Made by a program: the position numbers and the translations under genes. Below are positions 17,865 to 27,496 of a stretch of DNA of 64,000 nt, one piece after another (position 1 is the first letter of the stretch; each line of letters begins with the position of its first letter). A model generated the notes under the pieces. The model made no database searches. It was not told the origin of the DNA and saw only the letters and a list, made by a program, of their open reading frames with translations. The DNA is from Pedobacter steynii (GTDB taxonomy: Bacteria > Bacteroidota > Bacteroidia > Sphingobacteriales > Sphingobacteriaceae): the NCBI RefSeq assembly GCF_001721645.1, contig NZ_CP017141.1, forward strand, positions 310,001 to 374,000. The letters are read 5' to 3'.

Positions 17865-19238
17865 TTATTTGTTATTCTTTTCCGTCAAGACAAATACTTC
17901 CAGTTCTCTTTCTTCTTCTCTTAAGTCAAGTCCGTAGGCTTGCAATGAGGCACGTAAGGCAGGAATGTTCTTCCAGGAATCAAATTTTAAATCTAAATCT
18001 ACTTCTCCCGTATACCCCGTTTCGTTAAAAAATGGCGGGTTGCCATAATGTTGATTAATTTCCCATACAAGATTGTCAAATGTGTCTTTACGAAATGTTT
18101 TAACAGAACCATCAAGGTGGTTATCACGCTCTTCGGCAATTGATCTGAATTTCTCAGTTGAATCTGAGCGAATCAATGCCAAACATTTAATTTTCCTATG
18201 TTCAAACCTGCCATACAGGCCAAGTAAATAATCCAGGTCATTAATAATGTCACGACTACGCTGCTCAACAGTTCTTCCGGTATCAGCAGTGACAGATTCA
18301 TAACAGATCCAGGTCTTTCTTGCTATATCAAAATTGGTAGCATTACCATCCGTTTTTATAAACCTGGAAAGATCTTTTACTTCAAACACTATATTCGTAG
18401 GTACCGGAAATAAAGGAGATTTCCCTGTAGCTGCTCTGATCTTATTCCAATTTACTAGGTAAATATTATAAATGGGAAGATTAACCACGTAAGTCCTCAA
18501 AAGACGATTCACCGAGTCATAAGAACTACCGTTTGTACTAAAAGGTGGACCTACCCGATAGCCAAATATGGCTGCATATCTTTTTAAATCAGGATTCCCC
18601 AGAAACTGCTTAGCGTTAGGGCGCATCAGTGGCTTTTTTACGTCGACCCAAGGTAAAAAGTCATCCTTCAGTGGCCAATCGTTCTTTTTACCATCCAATA
18701 TCAATTGGATATTTTTTCTAGTTACATAATCTTTTTCAGTTATAGCTATTACTTTCCCTTTATAAATCCATACTTCGTGGGGCTGTGCATTATGTTTAAA
18801 TAAGGCAGATAGAATCTTATCCTCTATAACAGTTATAACCTTTGTATTTCGTAAATAGCGATTTTTAACTAAAAACTTACTGATTATATCCATAGTTTCA
18901 TGCGTCACCGGAAGCATTTTGATTCTGTTACCAAATTCCTGTTGCAATTCCATTATATGGGGCAGTGCTTCAACGCAGGAACTGCAGGTAGTGGCCCAAA
19001 AATCAAGGATGAGCAGCTGGTCTGCAAAATCAAACATTCTGGCACTAGCACTTTTATCATTTAGAATCTTAGAAATCAAAACATTAGGGACTTTATCTCC
19101 TATTTTCAGATGATCAATTTTCTCTCGTTTAGACGGTAGTGATTTATGAAAACCAACAGGTCTATTTTTTTGGGCTGTAACACTTAAACTCAGTACGATT
19201 AGCAATAACAAGATAAATGATGTGATTTTCATAGTCAA
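17865..19238 (-). CDS. TlpA-like thioredoxin with long C-terminal domain
   Basis: 457 residues. A signal peptide (ITSFILLLLIVLSLSVTAQ) precedes a TlpA/AhpC-like thioredoxin fold with FWATTCSSC (Cys85-Cys88) and a cis-Pro region near residue 145. About 270 residues follow that are not thioredoxin, ending YGLDLREEERELEVFVLTEK. That ending resembles the tails found on SusCD-linked TlpA proteins in Pedobacter-like genomes. The protein should reduce or isomerise disulfides outside the cytoplasm. It lies between SusD and the M16 peptidase, so a role in unfolding imported Cys peptides before proteolysis is reasonable. The ATG at 19232 is an alternative start. Confidence 0.88.
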   Translation of the reverse strand: MTMKITSFILLLLIVLSLSVTAQKNRPVGFHKSLPSKREKIDHLKIGDKVPNVLISKILNDKSASARMFDFADQLLILDFWATTCSSCVEALPHIMELQQEFGNRIKMLPVTHETMDIISKFLVKNRYLRNTKVITVIEDKILSALFKHNAQPHEVWIYKGKVIAITEKDYVTRKNIQLILDGKKNDWPLKDDFLPWVDVKKPLMRPNAKQFLGNPDLKRYAAIFGYRVGPPFSTNGSSYDSVNRLLRTYVVNLPIYNIYLVNWNKIRAATGKSPLFPVPTNIVFEVKDLSRFIKTDGNATNFDIARKTWICYESVTADTGRTVEQRSRDIINDLDYLLGLYGRFEHRKIKCLALIRSDSTEKFRSIAEERDNHLDGSVKTFRKDTFDNLVWEINQHYGNPPFFNETGYTGEVDLDLKFDSWKNIPALRASLQAYGLDLREEERELEVFVLTEKNNK

Positions 19239-19292
19239 TATTTTTTAAACAGGCGCAGCTTAATAAGGTTACGCCTGTTATGATAATTTATT

Positions 19293-20669
19293 TTAGCGGG
19301 GATTCTGTGGAAGATTTACCCGCTCCAATACCTCGCGGGGAATTAATAAAGTATAACGTGGATCCTTAGGAGGAAGTGTATAAATTTGCGAGTTTAATGT
19401 GCGCGTAAGTGTAACTGCAAAATGGCCTTCCTTATTAAGTCTGCGCAGGTCTGTCCACCTAAGACCACGATAAGGAAGTTCTTTCCTACGCTCCGCAATT
19501 ACAATATCCAGTGCTACGGATGCATTAGCAGCAATCTGGTCTACATACATTGTTTTACCTGTTACTGAATTAACAGCCCAGCGGGTTCTTAACAAGTCAT
19601 TAACATCCTTCATTGCGTCTGCTATATTCCCTGCTCTTGCCGAACATTCAGCTCTGATCAAGTACAACTCATCTGTTGCCAGACCATTAAAGATAGAACC
19701 TGTATAATAAGCACCTTTAAAATTATAAGTTCCATCTCCGTTATTTTTATAAAAGATATCCCGCCTTAAATCTCCTTCGGCATACGACTTATATAATGTT
19801 TCAGGAACTCCCCCACTAAAAATGGGTACATTTCCTGAACCAATAAGATTATAAATCACTTCCTGATTGTAGGGTGAAATCGGATTATCAAGTGTGAAAT
19901 CCAGATTTTTGAATTCCATCAATACGTTATACTGCTTTAAACTTGCATCTGCATTTTTAAAGGCGTTTGGATAATCTCCCATCGTTAAATATATCCTTGC
20001 CAATGCTGCAAACCCTGCAGCCTTTACAGGCATGGCAATTGACCTTGTTACACGGTCTATAGGCTGTCCTTCTGGCAAAAGCGCCACCGCTTCAGTCAGG
20101 TCCTGAACAATCCTTGAATAAGTTTGCTGAACCGTACCACGGTTTGATTCTTCACTGATGCTGGACGTTAACTTTAACGGAATCCCTAAATCCTGTCCCG
20201 AGGTGGCCGGATCATAAGGCTTTGCAAATATCTGTGCCAGGCAGTAAAAATTCAAAGCCCTCAAAAGCAATGCAGCCCCCTTTAATTTATTCCATTGTAG
20301 TTGTTCACTCTGTGTTGGCGTAATTTCACCTAATGTTTCAAGAATTTGATTCGTAACAAGAATGGTACTATAAGGGCTAAACCAATTACTGACATTTATA
20401 TTGGCGTCCGTTTGCCAGACATATGCTTCTTTATCATTCTGGTTGATGGAGTTCCAGACTGGAAATGTTAAAATATAGTCATCAGAAGACACCTCAATAC
20501 CTAGCGGATAAGTATTACTTAACAAAGTAACATTATTTAACAACGATTGACAATCCCTAAGACTAGCAGGAATTACTTGTTTTTTATCTGGTTTCAGGTC
20601 AAGATATTTCTGACATGAGTTTAAGCTAAACAAGATCATCACTATAAATATTCGATAAATAGATTTCAT
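19293..20669 (-). CDS. SusD/RagB family outer-membrane lipoprotein
   Basis: 458 residues. A signal peptide ends in a lipobox at NSC (Cys19), followed by QKYLDLKPDKKQVIPASLRDCQSLL, the classic SusD N-terminus. TPR-like helices follow (RALNFYCLAQIFAKPYDPATSGQDLGIPLKL), and the C-terminal part has AERRKELPYRGLRWTDLRRLN, conserved in the family. It acts as the lid over the SusC channel at the cell surface, binding the ligand to be imported. It lies 11 bp downstream of susC. Its partner genes here (thioredoxin, M16 peptidase) point to a peptide rather than a glycan ligand. Confidence 0.94.
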   Translation of the reverse strand: MKSIYRIFIVMILFSLNSCQKYLDLKPDKKQVIPASLRDCQSLLNNVTLLSNTYPLGIEVSSDDYILTFPVWNSINQNDKEAYVWQTDANINVSNWFSPYSTILVTNQILETLGEITPTQSEQLQWNKLKGAALLLRALNFYCLAQIFAKPYDPATSGQDLGIPLKLTSSISEESNRGTVQQTYSRIVQDLTEAVALLPEGQPIDRVTRSIAMPVKAAGFAALARIYLTMGDYPNAFKNADASLKQYNVLMEFKNLDFTLDNPISPYNQEVIYNLIGSGNVPIFSGGVPETLYKSYAEGDLRRDIFYKNNGDGTYNFKGAYYTGSIFNGLATDELYLIRAECSARAGNIADAMKDVNDLLRTRWAVNSVTGKTMYVDQIAANASVALDIVIAERRKELPYRGLRWTDLRRLNKEGHFAVTLTRTLNSQIYTLPPKDPRYTLLIPREVLERVNLPQNPR

Positions 20670-20680
20670 GACTTTAGATA

Positions 20681-23600
20681 TTATAAATTAGCGTTTAAAC
20701 CGAATGCGATGGTACGAGGAGCTGGATAATCGAGATTAAATTCAGGATCAATACCTAATTTGTTTGCCCTCCAAAGGATTCCCAGGTTACTGATGTTTGT
20801 AAAAAATCGTATGTTTTTAACCGGCCAACTAGGTTTGTTCAATGTATAGCTGAAAATAATATCCTGCAGGCGGATATGATCTGCTTTTTCTACTAAAGCA
20901 GCAGATCCAGCATAAAATTGATCTCTCGAAAAATCATTAGGATAAATAAACGACGGTACATTCGTTGTAAATTCATCACCTGGCTTCTGCCACCGTTTAC
21001 TGTAATCTGGGTGACCAATTCCTCCCGCGGTGTTTATTAATGCGGTATAATCAAGTGCTTGTCTCCTGAAAAAATGACCAAATTTAGCAGTAATATTTGC
21101 AGAAAGGCTGAAGTTTTTAAATGAAACAGTGTTTCGAAAAGCACCGGCATAAACCGGAGTAGCTGGGCCGTTATATTTTAGCTGATCAGGAGTTGTATTT
21201 ATTAGTGCATCATAATCCTTGCTAATCTGACCATTAAGTAATCCCTGGGGATCACCTGTCTGCGGATCTAAACCAGCCCATTGATATGAATATATGGCGG
21301 CAACAGGTCTGCCTACCATTTGAAAAATATTAATTACCGGGGTTACTTCGATAAAACTTGAAGCCTGACTTGGTACGGGCTTCAACTCGGTGACTTTATT
21401 AACGTTATAACTAAGAATTAGGTCTGTATTCCATTTAAACAGGCTAGTTTTTGAAAGATTAGTTGAATGGAACGACAGATCTAGCCCTTTTGCCTTTAGT
21501 CCTGTGCTGTTGTAAGTAGTAAATCTAAACCCGGTGGTATAGTCTAATGGAGCAGTGAACAATGCATCTTTCACATTTTTGGTGTAGTATTCAATACTAC
21601 CAGAGAGAATGTTATTTTTTAGTCGGAAATCAATGCCAAAATTCAACATCCCCACTCGTTCCCAACGAAGCTCTTCATTCGCAGGATTAATCAGATCAGC
21701 ATAAGGCAATCCAGTATCTGGATCATTTGTTGAACCATATCGAATGGTACTATAAGCAGATAAACTAGGATTTGTATTGCCCTGGTAGCCATATGTTGTC
21801 CTCAATTTTAAATAGGGTAAGCTCAAAAACTGATAAAAAGGTTCTCTTGAAATATCCCAGCTCAGCCCACCTGAGTAAAATGGAGCCCCTCTTAAATTTG
21901 TATTTACGCCGAAAAGATTAGCCGCATCCTTGCGCCCACTTGCAGAAAAGGTATAACGATTGTTATAGGTGTAGGAAGCATTCGCATAGAAAGAAGTAAA
22001 GCGAGAAGTCACATCTGTAAAATTGATTCCACTCGGCATACTTACAAAATTAGAAAATGAAATAAATTGGGTTTTATTATCTACATCAGCGTAAGTCAAA
22101 AGTTGATCATTATAACCGTAGACATTGCGGCTATTTGAACTAGTGTGATTTTCACGCTGTTCTACACCGGCAATGGCATTCAATTGATGCTTATCATTCC
22201 AGTTTTTATTGATATTAAGCTGTCCACGCAGATTAGACAAATTGTTATTTCCTGTTGTCATTCCCAATATAGATCCCAAAGGAAGATTCCTGATTACTTC
22301 TGAGCCATTGAACTGAGTCAAAAGATTGATCTGGTTCCTTGTGTAATAAGATTCTTGGGTTTGCAGATTTTTAAGATCTGTTAAGGTTCTACCATATTGA
22401 TACATGATCTCTGCACTAATTATCTGAGAAAACTTATATTTTGCAGTCAGATTTAGGAGCAAATCATATGTTTTTTGAGTATTTGAACTGGCATTCATTT
22501 CGGCAAGTGGTCGCCATCTCCAGTCAATGTAATTTGGATTTGCTATTTCATTCAAAAATTTCACTCTCCTGTCTCTACCTACTATAAGTGGATTGCCTTC
22601 ATCATCTGCCAGTCGGGTATAAGGAAGAATGCTTTTGTTATAGTCCAAACGACTAAATGCCCCTGCAGAACGATTCACTTTTTGGATGTAAAAAGTTCCG
22701 GCAGTGATCTCAAGATTTTGCACCGGGCTATAAGAAAAATCTGACCGCAGGGTAGCTCTATAATCGTTGCTCGTTTTTATACTGGCATTGTTCTTATCAT
22801 ATCCTCCAGAAATGCTATAGCTGAATTGTCTTCCACCACCATTCAGGCTTAAAGCATACTGCTGGGCCATAGCATCTCGGTACACATATTTTAAATAGTC
22901 ATTCCGTACATCGTAAGTCCGCAATACATCAATCTTGGCATTGGCCTCAGCCAATGTAAGTGTACCTCCAGGTCTTGTCTGAGCAAGTAATTCCACCACT
23001 GGAGAGAGGTAGGGATAAGACCTGGTATTGTTGATTCTCCCATCATAAAATCCGGCATTATAAAGTGTAGTTTCCACATCAATATAATCAGAGCTGCTCA
23101 TTTGTCGAACAGCAAACAGATCCGGCTTTTCTGTTACTGTTAAATTTGTATTAAAGGAAATCTGTAAAGGTTTATCATACATTCCCTTTTTTGTAGTAAT
23201 CACAATTACCCCATTGCCTGCGCGTGCGCCCCAGATAGAGGCAGCTGCAGCATCTTTCAGAATAGTAACACTCTCTATATCATTAGGATTAATATTATTG
23301 ACATCTCCTTCATATGGAAAATTGTCTAAAACTATGAGTGGAACGGCAATAGCCTGAGTAAGCGTACTCAATCCACGGATACTAACATTGCCAGCACTTA
23401 GCTTACCCTCCCGGATTAATCGTCTGTCTACCAACAAACCGGGTATTATCCCTTCCAGTCTGGTGAGAATATTAGAACCGTTTGTGCGATTCAGTAAAAC
23501 GTTATCAATCTTTTCAAAAGACCCGGTTGACCTTTCTTTAGGAATGGTCTGATAACCAGTACTGACCACCGAGACCTCTTCCAGCTGTCCGGTGACTGGT

Positions 23601-24283
23601 TCCAGGCGAATAACTAAATCCACATCCGCTCCTGACACATTCACTTCCTTTGTTTTATATCCTACATAAGAAACGATCAACACCGCATTTTCTCCTGGAA
23701 CGTTCACAGAGAATCTTCCTTCAGAACTGGTTACAATCGAAACTTTAGATTCATTCCCTTTCAACTTTACTGTTGCCCCGGGCAACCCCTGCCCCTTCTC
23801 ATCCACGACTCTCCCTCGGACGACAATATCTAACGAGGGCTTTTCGCTCCCATTCAAACCAACCTCATCTTTCTCCGATACAATTATCGTCTGATCTTTT
23901 ACAAGATATTTCAATGGCTGCCCCTCAAATATTTTTGTCAACACCTCATTCAATTCTACATTCTTAACATTTATCGTTACCTCTTTCGTCCCTTTCAGTG
24001 TCGTGGCGGTAAACATAAAATCGTAACCCGTTTGTGCCCGAATCGCTCTGAATACCTTCATCAATGAGGCGTTTTTCTCCGACAAAGTGATTTTCTGTGC
24101 AAAGGAACTTGCACTTACCTGCATGATTGCTGAAATTAAAAGAATGGTGATTAGGTTAATTCTCATGATCCATTTCCTTTTATCTGAATCGCTGATCCGG
24201 CAAAATGCCGAGGTCATAAACAGCAGTAGTTTAGCTAGGTAGCACGACGGCTCCCATAGACATTTCCTGTAAAAACTGTACAT
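20681..24283 (-). CDS. SusC/RagA family TonB-linked outer-membrane receptor
   Basis: 1200 residues. A long N-terminus precedes the signal (MRINLITILLISAIMQVSASSFAQ). Next come an STN secretin/TonB domain (ASLMKVFRAIRAQTGYDFMF), a CarboxypepD_reg-like domain (VRGRVVDEKGQGLPGATVKLKG), a plug with SVVSTGYQTIPKERSTGSF and ILKDAAAASIWGARAGNGVIVITTKKG, then the beta-barrel. The STN domain indicates signalling to FecR, encoded 154 bp upstream on the same strand, and thus transcription control by the ECF sigma factor. It imports a ligand together with SusD. The start at 24283 is the usual extended form; the ATG before RINLITI is an alternative. Confidence 0.94.
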   Translation of the reverse strand: MYSFYRKCLWEPSCYLAKLLLFMTSAFCRISDSDKRKWIMRINLITILLISAIMQVSASSFAQKITLSEKNASLMKVFRAIRAQTGYDFMFTATTLKGTKEVTINVKNVELNEVLTKIFEGQPLKYLVKDQTIIVSEKDEVGLNGSEKPSLDIVVRGRVVDEKGQGLPGATVKLKGNESKVSIVTSSEGRFSVNVPGENAVLIVSYVGYKTKEVNVSGADVDLVIRLEPVTGQLEEVSVVSTGYQTIPKERSTGSFEKIDNVLLNRTNGSNILTRLEGIIPGLLVDRRLIREGKLSAGNVSIRGLSTLTQAIAVPLIVLDNFPYEGDVNNINPNDIESVTILKDAAAASIWGARAGNGVIVITTKKGMYDKPLQISFNTNLTVTEKPDLFAVRQMSSSDYIDVETTLYNAGFYDGRINNTRSYPYLSPVVELLAQTRPGGTLTLAEANAKIDVLRTYDVRNDYLKYVYRDAMAQQYALSLNGGGRQFSYSISGGYDKNNASIKTSNDYRATLRSDFSYSPVQNLEITAGTFYIQKVNRSAGAFSRLDYNKSILPYTRLADDEGNPLIVGRDRRVKFLNEIANPNYIDWRWRPLAEMNASSNTQKTYDLLLNLTAKYKFSQIISAEIMYQYGRTLTDLKNLQTQESYYTRNQINLLTQFNGSEVIRNLPLGSILGMTTGNNNLSNLRGQLNINKNWNDKHQLNAIAGVEQRENHTSSNSRNVYGYNDQLLTYADVDNKTQFISFSNFVSMPSGINFTDVTSRFTSFYANASYTYNNRYTFSASGRKDAANLFGVNTNLRGAPFYSGGLSWDISREPFYQFLSLPYLKLRTTYGYQGNTNPSLSAYSTIRYGSTNDPDTGLPYADLINPANEELRWERVGMLNFGIDFRLKNNILSGSIEYYTKNVKDALFTAPLDYTTGFRFTTYNSTGLKAKGLDLSFHSTNLSKTSLFKWNTDLILSYNVNKVTELKPVPSQASSFIEVTPVINIFQMVGRPVAAIYSYQWAGLDPQTGDPQGLLNGQISKDYDALINTTPDQLKYNGPATPVYAGAFRNTVSFKNFSLSANITAKFGHFFRRQALDYTALINTAGGIGHPDYSKRWQKPGDEFTTNVPSFIYPNDFSRDQFYAGSAALVEKADHIRLQDIIFSYTLNKPSWPVKNIRFFTNISNLGILWRANKLGIDPEFNLDYPAPRTIAFGLNANL

Positions 24284-24437
24284 TTGTTTAGTTTGGGTTT
24301 ATGCGTTGCGCCTTTTCATTTTCGAGGTGGTTCGGCTCTTCGCGGTTGATGATATATTTCATATGTTATCTATCCAGGCTTAGTCATCCTGATTCGCGTT
24401 GGGATGGCTTTTTTATTGGATTTCAGTTTAGGTAGCA

Positions 24438-25559
24438 TTACTTCATAACTGTAATCCTCCTTCCTTCGATTCTAAAATGAACTCCTTTGGTTTTCTCCAA
24501 GACATCCAGTACCTGATTGATGTTTTTTGTACGTGATATCGTTCCGTAAAATCCTTCTTCAGTAATTTCTCCCTGATACCGGACCTCTACATTATACCAG
24601 CGGGAGATTTTCCGCATGATGCTTTCAATGTTTTCATTGTAAAAATAGAAGTAGCCCTTTTTCCAGGCAATCGCTTCTTCCACATCAACAGTTTTCAGGG
24701 CAAACCGACGGTGACTCAAAATGGACTGCTCTCCTGGTTTCAGAATTTTAGACTCCAGGTCATTATGGATTTTTATCGAGCCTTCCAATAAGGTGGTTTT
24801 AACCACCTGCTCATCCTTGTAGGTATTGATGTTAAAATGCGTTCCTAAGACTTCGACATCCTGTTCGGTCGTTTTGACGATAAATGGTTGCTGCTTATTC
24901 TTAGCCACTTCAAAGTAGGCTTCGCCGCGTAATTCAACCTTTCTACTAACTAACCTGGCAAAAGTTGAGGGGAATTTGAGTGACGATGCGGCGTTAAGCC
25001 ATATTTTGGTGCCATCCGGCAATACGATCTGATATTGCCCGCCGACAGGGGTTTCTATAGTGTTGTAGTTATTTATTCCTTTATGTCGTTCATCATGGTC
25101 TGAAATGTTATATATCAGTTCGCCATCTGCCGCTTTCGTTATTTTGACTCCCGGTTGTATGGCGACTGTACCATTCTTCGCATTCGTCAATGCAATTTTT
25201 TGACCATCTACCAATGTCAGATATGCTTTATTGCCACCAGGGGAAATAGTGCTTTGCGCATGTAAGACAAGAGGTTCTGGTTGAATCCGCTGATAAAAAT
25301 AATAGGCAGTTCCGACACAAAGAACAACTGAAGCGGCAGCGGCAATACGCAGCCAAAGCCTTCCGGAGTTCCTATGGTATTTTAGGGGAAGCTCCGTCCT
25401 GAGGAGTTCGATGATTTCTTCCTGCCGCTCCTCATCAATTTCTGCTTTGCTGTTTAAAGCCTGGGTAATGTACCAGGATTCCAGTTTTGCGCGTTCCTCC
25501 TGACTTAATCCTCCTTCGTTGTATTTTTTGATTAAAGCTATGACCTGATCTTCATTCAT
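24438..25559 (-). CDS. FecR family anti-sigma regulator
   Basis: 373 residues from the ATG at 25559 (MNEDQVIALIKKYNEGGLSQEE). A further upstream ATG at 25592 adds an unlikely hydrophobic stretch. The order is a short cytoplasmic sigma-binding region, one transmembrane helix (LWLRIAAAASVVLCVGTAYYFY), the periplasmic FecR domain (TPVGGQYQIVLPDGTKIWLNAASSL) and a C-terminal DUF4974-like domain (ESIMRKISRWYNVEVRYQGE). It transmits ligand occupancy of the SusC receptor to the sigma factor encoded just upstream. Confidence 0.93.
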   Translation of the reverse strand: MNEDQVIALIKKYNEGGLSQEERAKLESWYITQALNSKAEIDEERQEEIIELLRTELPLKYHRNSGRLWLRIAAAASVVLCVGTAYYFYQRIQPEPLVLHAQSTISPGGNKAYLTLVDGQKIALTNAKNGTVAIQPGVKITKAADGELIYNISDHDERHKGINNYNTIETPVGGQYQIVLPDGTKIWLNAASSLKFPSTFARLVSRKVELRGEAYFEVAKNKQQPFIVKTTEQDVEVLGTHFNINTYKDEQVVKTTLLEGSIKIHNDLESKILKPGEQSILSHRRFALKTVDVEEAIAWKKGYFYFYNENIESIMRKISRWYNVEVRYQGEITEEGFYGTISRTKNINQVLDVLEKTKGVHFRIEGRRITVMK

Positions 25560-25682
25560 AACACTAAGACAGCTAACTAAGGCCAGCGTCATATGTCGAC
25601 ATCAAAAAAAATTAAATTCTTATGAAATGAGGCTAATGCTCCCGATATGCAGGGGGCTAATCTCTACAGAAGAAGATAAATA

Positions 25683-26258
25683 CTACAGAAAAGGATAAAT
25701 ACTCAGGAAGGAGTCTATTTTAAGCTTCAGGATTTTCATTGCTTTATAAACCTGTTGTTTTGCTGTCTCACTGCTGATATTCAGTCTTTCCGATATTTCA
25801 CGGTAATTTAGCTCGTCTTTTTTATTTAAGAGAAACACCTCCCGCATTTTTGGAGGTAGAGCGTCCACCTCTTTTTCTATGATCAAAGCGAGTTCCTTTT
25901 CCCTGATCTGATCTTCAATGATGTTATAGCCTTCTACCATAAAACTGCTAATGGATTCTGCATATCTTAAAATCACCTTCTGATGAGATAGTAAATTAAA
26001 AATCTTGTTTCTAACGGAAGCATAGAGATATGCAGAAAGTGAGGTTTTAAATGATAGGTCTTCCCGTTTTTGCCAAAGCTGAAGAAACACATCCTGCACC
26101 ACATCATGGGCTTCTTCATGATCGGAAAGAAGCCGAAATGCATGCCGCAGCAGCACTCTGGTATACCGTTCAAAGATTTCAGTATACGCGAGCTGGTTCC
26201 CTGACTTTAGTAAGTCTACCAGCTCCACATCCGAAAGATTACTATATAATCTCATCAT
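25683..26258 (-). CDS. ECF RNA polymerase sigma-70 factor
   Basis: 191 residues. Region 2 reads FERYTRVLLRHAFRLLSDHEEAHDVVQDVFLQLWQKRE. Region 4 reads LPPKMREVFLLNKKDELNYREISERLNISSETAKQQVYKAMKILK. This is the FecI-like group that pairs with FecR and TonB receptors. It heads the import locus running leftwards to the M16 peptidase. No TAnnTTTG promoter is obvious in the 168 bp upstream. Confidence 0.94.
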   Translation of the reverse strand: MMRLYSNLSDVELVDLLKSGNQLAYTEIFERYTRVLLRHAFRLLSDHEEAHDVVQDVFLQLWQKREDLSFKTSLSAYLYASVRNKIFNLLSHQKVILRYAESISSFMVEGYNIIEDQIREKELALIIEKEVDALPPKMREVFLLNKKDELNYREISERLNISSETAKQQVYKAMKILKLKIDSFLSIYPFL

Positions 26259-26427
26259 CGATATTTCTCATTATGACTTTATGAGGCCTGATACAAAAAC
26301 AACAGCTCACCGGGGATGTTGATATAAATTTACCAATAAATCCGGGCAATGTTAAAGAAATATTTTCAAATTGTTAATGTTAACTCAATTATTATAAGGA
26401 GTATAAAAGAAAAACAAGGTCAGGATC

Positions 26428-26625
26428 TTAATTTTCCGGGAGTAAACTATCAATAGAGATTTCCAGAATTTCTGCTATCTCATAGAATCTCCTCACGGTT
26501 AGTTTAGTTTCCCCACGCTCCAATTTTGAATAGGCATTTTGAGAAATATCAAGGCGAAACGCCATATATTCCTGGCTGTATCCCTTGATCATTCTCTGAA
26601 CTCTTATTTTAGCGGCGATTGGCAT
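26428..26625 (-). CDS. XRE-family helix-turn-helix regulator
   Basis: 65 residues, a single HTH_3 domain: KIRVQRMIKGYSQEYMAFRLDISQNAYSKLERGETKLTV in segments. The size is that of stand-alone Cro/C-type repressors. It stands between the sigma factor and a 490-bp gap leading to the double-glycine peptide gene, all on the minus strand. A 17-bp palindrome at 26818-26834 in that gap could be its operator, which is unproven. Confidence 0.85.
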   Translation of the reverse strand: MPIAAKIRVQRMIKGYSQEYMAFRLDISQNAYSKLERGETKLTVRRFYEIAEILEISIDSLLPEN

Positions 26626-27115
26626 AGCATTTTATCTATAAGTAACAAAGAATATAACGAAATCAAACTTGAATAAATACAGCAAAAGCAAAATTTTACG
26701 CAAAAAATGTATCTATTTATGACAGTTATATTAAATAATGAAAGAATTAAAAACATTTTGATTATTAACAGGAAACCCTCCTAATACAAAATCAGATAAT
26801 TTACAGCGGAATTGACTACACTGAAATTCAGTGTGGTTAGAGATCGTATTTAAGGTTAATATCCTTAAAAAAGAGGTAAGATGACACATTTTGAGCGCGT
26901 GTATTTATTTAAAATATAATCCAATTAACTGCTTACTGAAACCAAACATTTTTCATGTCTGCATAAAAAACATGCTCCGACAACTATACTACAAAAATAA
27001 TTGCTGTAGCTAACACTAAATTGTTGCAAAGATTTTAGGTCAGTAAGCAATTATTTTGCAGAAAAATCTTTAAGTTCTCAGGATTGACTGATTAAATATA
27101 GGGTATGGATCGATT
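26626..27115. other. AT-rich intergenic stretch with two inverted repeats
   Basis: No gene is visible. ACACTGAA-A-TTCAGTGT (26818-26834) is a perfect operator-like palindrome. AAAATAATTGCT (26994-27005) and AGCAATTATTTT (27046-27057) form a 12-bp inverted repeat with a 40-nt loop, about 60 nt downstream of the double-glycine peptide gene. On the minus strand the second structure is followed by TTTTTG, so it may end that transcript. Confidence 0.5.
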
Positions 27116-27322
27116 TTACGCCTTACAAACAAAGTCGTAAGGTTTAACTGGATTACCATTACAGGAAGGGACAGGGACACAGTTTCCTCCCATACAGTCC
27201 ATATCAGAACTGCATTGATCCGCACAAGGATGCAAACCTCCTCCGCTTACGGTTCTCATTTCGGCTCTTGAAAGCACTTTTTTTGCACTAAATTTCAAAT
27301 CCTCAACAGATAAGTTTTTCAT
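27116..27322 (-). CDS. Double-glycine leader peptide, RiPP/bacteriocin-like precursor
   Basis: 68 residues. The first 28 form a leader, KNLSVEDLKFSAKKVLSRAEMRTVSGG in two parts, ending in the GG processing site at 27-28. This matches the natural-product-precursor leaders of Bacteroidota (LSRxEM..VSGG). The core has six Cys (33, 37, 43, 48, 54, 66) spaced as C-x3-C-x5-C-x4-C-x5-C-x11-C. No modification enzyme or peptidase-containing ABC transporter is in the window, so processing would be in trans. The even Cys number suggests disulfides or thioether rings, which is an inference. Confidence 0.75.
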   Translation of the reverse strand: MKNLSVEDLKFSAKKVLSRAEMRTVSGGGLHPCADQCSSDMDCMGGNCVPVPSCNGNPVKPYDFVCKA

Positions 27323-27496
27323 AATTTCTACAAATTAAATTTACAGTAATATTAAAAACCACCCTATAATGCATTAAACGTACTAATAATTTTCTGCTTT
27401 ACGCAAAAAAATTAGATTTATTCAATACTTTATTACCTCCTACTTCAATAATTGAAGTATTTATAATTGTAATTATTCATGCTTTTTCTTTTACGG

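Noticed and set aside
20681..25559. A polysaccharide utilisation locus
   Set aside because: SusCD are present but there is no glycoside hydrolase, lyase or glycan sensor; the partners are a thioredoxin and a peptidase.
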